The notes below the pieces were generated by a model. That model saw only the letters and a program-made list of their open reading frames with translations, did no database searches and was not told where the DNA came from. 29,395 bases of DNA. It comes from JADJQU01 sp035490315 (lineage in GTDB: Bacteria; Planctomycetota; UBA1135; GCA-002686595). Below, piece by piece: positions 6,610-13,059 of the stretch. A program made the translations under genes and the position numbers. Every line of letters starts with the position of its first letter. Position 1 is the first letter of the stretch. Location: the NCBI GenBank assembly GCA_035490315.1, contig DATHET010000306.1, forward strand, positions 1 to 29,395, in the 5' to 3' direction.

Positions 6610-7560
6610 ATGGAACGCAGACACTTTTTGCGCTGGAGCGGAGCATCGATCGTCGGCCTTTCGGCGGGTGGCTGGCTGGCGGGCTGTTCGGGTGAGGAAT
6701 CGGCAACCTCCGTCGAGGACCCCGACCACCCGGATCGTCCGCCGGAGGAGACTTTCACGGCACTGCTGGAGCGCGCGCGCTCGCTGGGCAAGCCCGTGCT
6801 CGTGTTCGTCGCTCCATCCCCGGAGGGCTCGGATGTCGAGCGGCGCCGGACGCTCTTCAGCGACTTCGTCTGGCTGACGGATCAGGGCCTGTGGAGCGAT
6901 CTCGCGTTGTGCGAGCTGGCGTGCGCGTCCCTGGAGGAAATTCAGGCCTCCGTTTCGAACCTCGATTTGCGCGGCCAACCCTGCTTCGTGCTGATCGAAG
7001 ACGGCAAGGCAGGTCTGCGAGCGCGCTCGCTCGACATCGTCGAGCCGGAGGGTTTCCCGGAGACCTTCTCGGACGAGGATCGGGACGAGCTTCCGGCTTC
7101 TTACGCGCTCAAGTACGCAGCCTGGGTTTCTGGCTTGCACGCGGCGATCGCGCCCGACCGGGCGGCGCTCGCGCACCGGGCGGAGCAGGCGCGAGCAGCA
7201 CTCGACAAAAAGTTCATGGCTTGGGCCGAGGAGTGCCTGAGCACAGGAGAGGCCGCTCAGCCGCAATTGTTGTCGGATGCAGCAGCTCTGTTTCGCCTCG
7301 CTGCCGCGGACCATCCGGACAAGTGCGGCCGGTTCGAGGAACGGCTCGCGGTGACCACACGCAAACGCGTCATCCGGATCGGAATCTGCGGCGCAGGCTG
7401 GGCAGTCGATTCAGGCTGGGGGTGCGGCGCACAGATCCAACCCGAGAGACACACGCGAGCAGCGCCTGATCCTCGACTGCTGAGCGTGCTGTGCGGAATG
7501 GGATCCATCGACGAAACGAGCAAACGCTTCCTGTGGTTCTACACGGACGCTGATCGTTAA
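6610..7560 (+). CDS. Tat-type lipoprotein, thioredoxin-like fold possible
   Basis: The product has 316 residues. The N-terminus MERRHFLRWSG is a twin-arginine motif, and a lipobox LAGC at 23-26 follows the hydrophobic stretch. This suggests export by Tat followed by lipid anchoring. Residues about 48-140 (GKPVLVFVAP at the start and RGQPCFVLIEDG near the end) resemble a thioredoxin-like domain, but no CxxC pair is present, so redox chemistry is doubtful. The C-terminal 65 residues have several Cys and Trp residues (IGICGAGWAVDSGWGCG) and I do not recognise them. The gene follows the exported protein at 5428-6552 by 57 bp and precedes a small unknown gene by 23 bp, so the three may be co-transcribed. 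Confidence 0.75.
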   Translation: MERRHFLRWSGASIVGLSAGGWLAGCSGEESATSVEDPDHPDRPPEETFTALLERARSLGKPVLVFVAPSPEGSDVERRRTLFSDFVWLTDQGLWSDLALCELACASLEEIQASVSNLDLRGQPCFVLIEDGKAGLRARSLDIVEPEGFPETFSDEDRDELPASYALKYAAWVSGLHAAIAPDRAALAHRAEQARAALDKKFMAWAEECLSTGEAAQPQLLSDAAALFRLAAADHPDKCGRFEERLAVTTRKRVIRIGICGAGWAVDSGWGCGAQIQPERHTRAAPDPRLLSVLCGMGSIDETSKRFLWFYTDADR

Positions 7561-7583
7561 GGCCTGGGCGCGATAGCGATCGA

Positions 7584-8081
7584 ATGGACTCCAACCTGTC
7601 TCGCGCGTGGAAGGACGCGGCTGCGCCGTTCGACGGCGTCACGGTCTTCGACGACTCCGAGGAGGATGCTGGGCTTCCGGTCTTGCGGCAGGCGGTGATC
7701 GCCGTGATTCACATCCTGCAGGAGAGCTTCCTCGATCCCGAGCTGCTCGCCCTCGATGATTGGCATCAGCACGATGGCTTCGGAACTTCCGGACGGCGAA
7801 CGAGGTGGTCGAAGATCTTGGAGCACTGCCAGACGGATCAGGCCTTCCTCTACTTCAAGACTGACGATTTCATGGTCTTTCGTGGGATCTATCCGAAGAC
7901 GATGCAGTTCTATCTGCGGGTCTACGTCGACGAAGACAGCACTGCGGCGGAGGGGATGGGGAAGCTCGACGTCACAGTCCCTGCTGGGCTTGGGGCCGCC
8001 ATCTCCGAGGCAATGAGAACCGCAGGAATGCATCCGAGCATCGAGAAGGCCAAGCCATTCTTCGATCAGCGAGCGTCGTAA
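7584..8081 (+). CDS. Small soluble protein of unknown function
   Basis: This 165-residue protein has no signal peptide and no membrane segment. The sequence alternates acidic and aromatic residues (FLYFKTDDFMVFRGIYPKT, then QFYLRVYVDED), suggesting a compact alpha/beta fold. I do not recognise the family. It starts 23 bp after the lipoprotein gene and ends at a strong hairpin shared with the converging metallopeptidase gene. The reading frame has ordinary amino-acid composition, unlike the Arg/Ser-rich shadow frames, which supports it as a real gene. Confidence 0.65.
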   Translation: MDSNLSRAWKDAAAPFDGVTVFDDSEEDAGLPVLRQAVIAVIHILQESFLDPELLALDDWHQHDGFGTSGRRTRWSKILEHCQTDQAFLYFKTDDFMVFRGIYPKTMQFYLRVYVDEDSTAAEGMGKLDVTVPAGLGAAISEAMRTAGMHPSIEKAKPFFDQRAS

Positions 8082-8163
8082 CCGAGCCAGGCTCGACTCC
8101 GACATCCCGGTGAGCCGCGCGAGCGCGGATCACCGGGATGTCGGAGTCGAGACTCGCTCGGTT
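8080..8163. terminator. Bidirectional hairpin between converging genes
   Basis: The arms 8080-8113 and 8130-8163 are 34 nt each and complementary at 32 positions. The 16-nt loop contains a smaller GC palindrome. The left arm begins inside the TAA of the plus-strand gene, and the right arm ends 4 bp before the stop of the minus-strand gene. The position between converging stops fits a shared transcription terminator. It lacks a T tract, and its sequence is unrelated to the 42-bp element used at 12977-13058. Confidence 0.75.
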
Positions 8164-8167
8164 ACGA

Positions 8168-10228
8168 CTACCAGACCAGCGCGCGCTCGGACTTCGGCCG
8201 CAGCACTTTCGCGTCGTCCTTGAAGCCGAAGGCCTCCTGGAACGTGTCGAGATTCGACAGCGGCCCGACCGAGCGGAAGTTCGCCGGCGAGTGCGGATTC
8301 GTGTTGACCTGCAGCTTCAAGCGCGCGGGCGTGTAGTTGCAGCGCCACTGCCGCGCCCAGGCGATGAAGAAGCGCTGCGCCGGAGTGAATCCATCGATCT
8401 TCGCCAAGCGCTGGCCCGCTTGCGCGTGCTGCAGCGCGTCGTAGGCGATGCACAAGCCGCCGAGGTCGGCGAGATTCTCTCCCAGCGTCAACTTCCCGTT
8501 GACCTTCAAGTCGCCGATCGCGACGTAGCCCGAGAACTGATCCTCGACGACCTTGATGCGCCGCTCGAACTCCTCGCGGTCCTTGGGCGTCCACCAGTTG
8601 GCGAGATTGCCCTGGGCGTCGTACTGGCTGCCGCCGTCGTCGAATCCGTGCGTGAGCTCGTGGCCGATCACGGCTCCCATCGCTCCGTAGTTGAGCGCGT
8701 CGTCGTAGGCATCGCTGAAGAACGGCGGCTGCAGGATTCCGGCGGGGAACGTGATGTCGTTGTTGGTGGGGGAGTAGCTCGCGTTGACGATGTACGCGGG
8801 CATGCGGAACTCGCTCTTGTCCACTGGCTTGCCGATTTTGTCCAGGTCGTAGCGGATGTTGAACGCACGCGCCCGCTTGCGATTCGCGGCGTAGGAATCG
8901 CGCCGGATCTCGAGGCCCGACCAGTCGCGCCACTTGTCGGGATAGCCGATCTTGCATTTCACCGCCGCGAGCTTGGCGAGCGCCTTGACGCGCGTCTCGT
9001 CGCTCATCCACGGCAGCTTCTCGAGCCGCGCGCGGAAAGCGGTGATCAGGTCATCGACCATTTTCTGGCAACGTTGCTTCGCCGCGGGAGTGAAGGTGCG
9101 GGCGACGAAGGCCTGGCTCAGGACCTCGCCCAAGGCGCCGCCGCTCGCGTCGAGCACGCGTTTCCAGCGCGGTTTGTGCTCGGACGATCCGCCGAGCGTG
9201 CGGCCGAAGAAATCGAAGTGCGTGTCGTCGAAGACGCGGCTCAGGGACTCGGCGTTGTCGTTGACCAACTGCCAGCGCAAGTACGCCTTCCAGTCTTCGA
9301 CGGAATGGCTCGCGAGCAGCGCGTCCATGTTCGTGAAATAGTCCGGCGCAATGAGATTGATCGGCTGCGACGGATCCAGTTTCCGCGCAGTCAGGTACGC
9401 CGACCAGTCGAAGTGCGGCGTCAAAGCTTGGGCGTCGGCAACGCTGATCTTGTTCAAGCGCTTCTTGGGATCGCGGAACTCGACAGCGCTGTACGAGGCC
9501 TTGGCGAGCTCGGTCTCCAGCGTGACCACGGTGTAGGCGTGCAGCATCGCAACCTGTCCCGCTTCGCCGAGCAGGCCCAGCATCGTGCCGATGTGCCCCT
9601 GGTACTTCTTGCGCAGCTCGACGGATTCCGCGTTGTCGCGCAGGTAGTAATCCTTCTCCGGCAGGCCCATGCCGTCCTGCGTCACGAAGGCGATGCTCAT
9701 CGTCGCATCGGTGAGGTCGGCGTTGGAGCGGATGCTGAACAGACCGGACGAGCCGATCGAGTGCAAGCGAGCGAGCAGCGCAGGCAGATCCTTGAGATCA
9801 GCGAGCGCGTCGATCGCGGCCAGCTCCTCCGCCAGAGGCTCTTCGCCCGCGCGCTCGATCGCCGCCTCGTCCATGCCCGAGGCGAAGAAGTCGCCGAGCT
9901 TGCGATTCAAATCGTCGCTCGGCTTCGCGGCCGCCTGCTCGAGAACCTGCTGCAGCACCAGCTCGTTGCGCAGCTTGACTTCGCTGAACACACCCCACAG
10001 CGCCTCGTCCGACGGCACCTGATTGGCATCGAGCCATCCGCCGTTCACGTAGCGATAGAAATCCGTCGCGGGATCCGCCTTGAGGTCCATCTCCGCGAGC
10101 ACGAGGCCCGAGGTCGGCGCTGTCGCGACCGGGGTCGGCGCGGCGGACTGGACGGCGCGGGTTTCCTCGGATGCGCAGGCGGCGAGGAGGGTGGTCAGAC
10201 ACAGCGCAATGGCAGAAGACTTGTTCAT
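8168..10228 (-). CDS. M13 family zinc metallopeptidase (neprilysin/PepO type), lipoprotein
   Basis: The product has 686 residues, near the usual M13 length. It carries the family's zinc site HELTH (about 523-527, in VIGHELTHGFDD), the third ligand region GENLADLGG (Glu about 584), and the substrate-binding NAxY stretch (NASY about 482-485, where NAYY is usual). The C-terminus ends ALVW; the family normally ends in a Cys-containing C-x-VW motif, so the Cys is missing here. A lipoprotein signal (ALCLTTLLAAC) follows the chosen ATG at 10228; the longer in-frame start at 10303 would place 25 polar residues before it. The likely role is breakdown of oligopeptides at the cell envelope. It converges on the gene ending at 8081 and diverges from the gene starting at 10416. 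Confidence 0.95.
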   Translation of the reverse strand: MNKSSAIALCLTTLLAACASEETRAVQSAAPTPVATAPTSGLVLAEMDLKADPATDFYRYVNGGWLDANQVPSDEALWGVFSEVKLRNELVLQQVLEQAAAKPSDDLNRKLGDFFASGMDEAAIERAGEEPLAEELAAIDALADLKDLPALLARLHSIGSSGLFSIRSNADLTDATMSIAFVTQDGMGLPEKDYYLRDNAESVELRKKYQGHIGTMLGLLGEAGQVAMLHAYTVVTLETELAKASYSAVEFRDPKKRLNKISVADAQALTPHFDWSAYLTARKLDPSQPINLIAPDYFTNMDALLASHSVEDWKAYLRWQLVNDNAESLSRVFDDTHFDFFGRTLGGSSEHKPRWKRVLDASGGALGEVLSQAFVARTFTPAAKQRCQKMVDDLITAFRARLEKLPWMSDETRVKALAKLAAVKCKIGYPDKWRDWSGLEIRRDSYAANRKRARAFNIRYDLDKIGKPVDKSEFRMPAYIVNASYSPTNNDITFPAGILQPPFFSDAYDDALNYGAMGAVIGHELTHGFDDGGSQYDAQGNLANWWTPKDREEFERRIKVVEDQFSGYVAIGDLKVNGKLTLGENLADLGGLCIAYDALQHAQAGQRLAKIDGFTPAQRFFIAWARQWRCNYTPARLKLQVNTNPHSPANFRSVGPLSNLDTFQEAFGFKDDAKVLRPKSERALVW

Positions 10229-10415
10229 GAGTGGCTTCGAGCGCCCGGGGGCGGCTTTGGATCGGCGGGAGTGTCGCACATCCGGCGCGGCGCTGTCAGG
10301 CACGTGTCACGACGATCTCATGCCTCGATCGTTCCTGCGCATCGCCTTCAATTCGGCCCAGGAAAAAGGATTGATGGCCGCCCTCGGAGCACCGTCGTAG
10401 CATCAGGTCAGCGGC
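10229..10415. promoter_or_regulatory. Divergent spacer between the metallopeptidase and the first beta-helix-like gene
   Basis: These 187 bp lie between two genes that start outward, and hold no further gene I can support. ATCAGGTC about 20 nt before the ATG at 10416 recurs as ATCAGGCC about 12 nt before the ATG of the second paralogue, so a small part of the leader was duplicated with the gene. Confidence 0.35.
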
Positions 10416-11636
10416 ATGCAGCGAGTTCTCTTTTTCCTGGTTCTCGGCGTGCTGATTGGCGGCCTCGCTGCCAGCGTTTTCGTGGACGCTCGGCCAATGG
10501 AACTTGCCGCGGACGCAGGCCCGCCCGAGGAGCGAATTGCGGCCACTCCCTTATCTGCGGATGCCATCGCTCCGCCGGAGCGAATCGCCCAGAGCCGTGC
10601 CTCGATCTCTGGGGAAGCACAGGCCGAGGGCCTGATCAGCGCCGCGCTACGCCGCCATGCGGAGGCAGGCTTGCGCAAGGGATGGAAAGCGGTGCGCGAG
10701 GACGAAATCCCCGCGGAAGACCTCGCCGAGGGGATGGCGAAATTCGAGAAGCTCGTGCTCAAGAGTCCGTTCTACATCGGCCAGGCACTTGCCGAGCGAC
10801 GAACGAAAGCAGAAGCGGCGCTCGCGCGTGCGAAGACCGGCGGCGTGTTTTCCTTGCTCGAGGGACTCGAGGCCGGCGGTGTCGGACCCCTGCCCGAGCT
10901 CGTGCGCGATCCCGAACTCTTCGAGCCGCTCTTTCAACGCGGCGTCGGCGAGCATTTTCGATCAGGGCTCGAGAAGCGCGTGGGTCCCGACGACAAGATC
11001 GAGGACGGCGAGACGCTGACCTGGCCCGCGGGAGTCTTCCGGATCTCGGGCCACTTGCAGACGAAGGGGAAATCCCCGCGCGACGTGACGATTGCCGGCG
11101 CGGGCATGAATTCGACGATGCTCGTGCTCTCCAACCCGATCTACGGCACGCCGCGGAACTTCACGATCCGCGATTGCACCATCCACACGAGCGGCAGCTA
11201 TCTGCTCGACTTTCGCCATCAGGCTGCCGCCATCCGGTTCGAGCGCACGCGCTTCTTGGGATTCGATTCGGTCCTGCTCGGCACGCATTCCTTGGCCCTG
11301 TCCGTGATCGACTGCCGCATCGAAGGCGGGTATGGCGGCGGGACGCAGAACGGGAGACTGTGGGATGTGCGCACGGATGCACTGGTCGCGCGCTTCCAGT
11401 CCTGCTCGCTGTCGCTGATTCACCTCGATGTCGGATATCTCAGGTCCGGCGCCACGGTGCTCTTCGAGGGCTGCTCCCTAGATGAAATCCTCGACGATCC
11501 AGAGGCCAACGCTGCGGCTCATCCCGGCGTGATGTTCGAAAACTGCACGATCACGCGTCACGAAGGCGATTGGCAGACCATTCCCAAGCTCGACCTCAAC
11601 ACGCTTTTTCCCGATTGGAAAAACCGGATGGAATGA
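10416..11636 (+). CDS. Membrane-anchored protein with beta-helix-like C-terminal half, paralogue 1
   Basis: The product has 406 residues. Residues about 3-25 (VLFFLVLGVLIGGLAASVFV) are an uncleaved anchor or signal. A charged helical region follows (about 70-200), then from about residue 205 a set of short beta repeats: ETLTWPAGVFRISG, VTIAGAGMNSTMLVL, FTIRDCTIHTS, IRFERTRFLGF, LSVIDCRIEGGYG, ARFQSCSLS, VLFEGCSLDEI and VMFENCTI. This spacing of about 22-30 residues with a Cys or Asn at the turn is typical of right-handed beta-helices of the pectate-lyase superfamily. No lyase active site is evident. The gene is followed after 99 bp by a paralogue of the same layout. Confidence 0.8.
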   Translation: MQRVLFFLVLGVLIGGLAASVFVDARPMELAADAGPPEERIAATPLSADAIAPPERIAQSRASISGEAQAEGLISAALRRHAEAGLRKGWKAVREDEIPAEDLAEGMAKFEKLVLKSPFYIGQALAERRTKAEAALARAKTGGVFSLLEGLEAGGVGPLPELVRDPELFEPLFQRGVGEHFRSGLEKRVGPDDKIEDGETLTWPAGVFRISGHLQTKGKSPRDVTIAGAGMNSTMLVLSNPIYGTPRNFTIRDCTIHTSGSYLLDFRHQAAAIRFERTRFLGFDSVLLGTHSLALSVIDCRIEGGYGGGTQNGRLWDVRTDALVARFQSCSLSLIHLDVGYLRSGATVLFEGCSLDEILDDPEANAAAHPGVMFENCTITRHEGDWQTIPKLDLNTLFPDWKNRME

Positions 11637-11735
11637 GCGGTCGTCCTCAAGGCGAACCGCAGATCGAGCGCGTCAGAGTCCGCGAAGCGCACCGATTGCT
11701 GCTCGTCGGACACTGACGTACGATCAGGCCCTCGC

Positions 11736-12977
11736 ATGCAACGTGTGCTCCTTTCACTGGTGCTCGGCATGTTGATCGGCGCCCTCGGCGTCAGTCTGTT
11801 CCTGGACGCTCGGCCGATGGAGCCTGCCGCGAATCCAGCGCGGAGCGAGGAGCGAGCCGCGCCCATTCCTGTGCCCGCGGGTGCGATTGCTCCGCCCGAG
11901 CGAACAGCGGAGAACCGCGCGCCGATCTCCAGCGAAGCGGAACCCGAGGGTCTGATCAGCGCCGCGCTCCGCCGCTATGTGGAAGAGTGCTTGCGCCAGG
12001 CTTGGAAGTCGGTCCGCGAAGACGAGATCCCCGCTCCGGACCTCGCCAAGGGGATGGCGAAGTTCGAGAACAACGTGATGGTAGGCCCGGAGGAAATCGG
12101 CACGTCGCTCGCGAAGCGCCGATCGAAAGCAGAAGCGGCGCTCGCGGATGAGAAGACCGGCGGCGTGTTCAATCTGCTGGAGCGCCTCAACGCGGGCGAA
12201 GCTGGCCCGATGCCCGAGCTGGTGCGCGATCCTGCACGCTTCGCGGCGCTTTTCCAACGCGTCGCCAGCGAACATCTGCGCTCGGGTCTCGAGAAGCGCG
12301 CAATTCCGGACGACTCGATCGCGGACGGCGAGACGCTGACCTGGCCGGCCGGAGTGTTCCGCGTCGAGGGCCTGTTGCAGACGAAGGAGAAGTTTCCGCG
12401 CGACGTGACGGTCGCTGGCGCGGGGATGAATTCGACGATGCTCGTGCTCATAGGCCCGCTCATGACGACGAGCGACCTGCGCAACTTCACGATTCGGGAT
12501 TGCACGGTCAACACGAACAACAATTACCTGTTCCAGCTCAGTAACAAGGCATCCTCCATCCAGCTCGAGCGCGTGCGCTTCGTGGGTTTCGACATGGGAG
12601 CGGGGTCCTCATGCCTGCTGGGCACGAATGCCGTGGCCCTGTCCGTGCGCAACTGCCGCATCGAGGGCGGGTACGGCAAATGGCCGGAGCATGGGACCCT
12701 TCTGGATGTCAGAACTGACGCGCTGGTCGCACGCTTCGAATTCTGCTCGATCTCGCTGCTGACCATGCATGTCGATCACATGCGTCCTGGAGCCACGGCG
12801 CTGTTCGTCGGCTGCACGCTGGACGAAATCCTCGACAATCCTCAAGGCGACGCGTTGGACCATCCCGGAGTGATGTTCGAAGGCTGCACGATCGCTCGCC
12901 AGCAAGGAGGTCGAGAGACCATCCCCAACCTCGACCTCAACGCCCTCTTCCCGAATTGGAAGAACCGGATGGAATAG
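11736..12977 (+). CDS. Membrane-anchored protein with beta-helix-like C-terminal half, paralogue 2
   Basis: The product has 413 residues and aligns with the preceding gene along its whole length, roughly 60% identical by eye. It has the same anchor (MQRVLLSLVLGMLIGALGVS), the same charged helical middle, the same beta repeats and the same C-terminus (LFPNWKNRME against LFPDWKNRME). It differs by short insertions in the beta-helix loops, such as the LMTTSD and GAGSSC segments. It is clearly a tandem duplicate. The G of its TAG stop codon is the first base of the palindromic element, so transcription probably ends there. The function is unknown. A surface scaffold or carbohydrate-binding role would fit the fold, but that is inference. 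Confidence 0.8.
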   Translation: MQRVLLSLVLGMLIGALGVSLFLDARPMEPAANPARSEERAAPIPVPAGAIAPPERTAENRAPISSEAEPEGLISAALRRYVEECLRQAWKSVREDEIPAPDLAKGMAKFENNVMVGPEEIGTSLAKRRSKAEAALADEKTGGVFNLLERLNAGEAGPMPELVRDPARFAALFQRVASEHLRSGLEKRAIPDDSIADGETLTWPAGVFRVEGLLQTKEKFPRDVTVAGAGMNSTMLVLIGPLMTTSDLRNFTIRDCTVNTNNNYLFQLSNKASSIQLERVRFVGFDMGAGSSCLLGTNAVALSVRNCRIEGGYGKWPEHGTLLDVRTDALVARFEFCSISLLTMHVDHMRPGATALFVGCTLDEILDNPQGDALDHPGVMFEGCTIARQQGGRETIPNLDLNALFPNWKNRME

Positions 12978-13058
12978 GTACCCGGTATTCCACCACCATC
13001 CTGAACACGCGCGATACGTTTCGAGCTTGTTCTGGATGGTGGTGGAATACCGGGTACC
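12977..13058. terminator. Hairpin made of two inverted copies of the 42-bp element (copies 4 and 5)
   Basis: Copy 4 (12977-13017, inverted) and copy 5 (13018-13058) are head to head with no loop to speak of, and both carry GGTGGAATACCGGGTACC at the outer end. The structure lies exactly between two converging stop codons: the plus-strand TAG shares its last base with it, and the minus-strand TGA lies two bases beyond it. A bidirectional terminator is the simplest role. The same element occurs three times at 2-538. Confidence 0.8.
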
Positions 13059-13059
13059 G

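Noticed and set aside
4660..7314. 884-codon open frame on the minus strand opposite sigma fusion 1 and two other genes
   Set aside because: It crosses three well-supported plus-strand genes and their spacers, and is Arg/Ala/Asp-rich without any recognisable motif. Such frames arise in GC-rich DNA.
8138..11485. 1115-codon plus-strand frame over the metallopeptidase and first beta-helix-like gene
   Set aside because: It overlaps two clear genes and shows no domain; it is a shadow of the peptidase.
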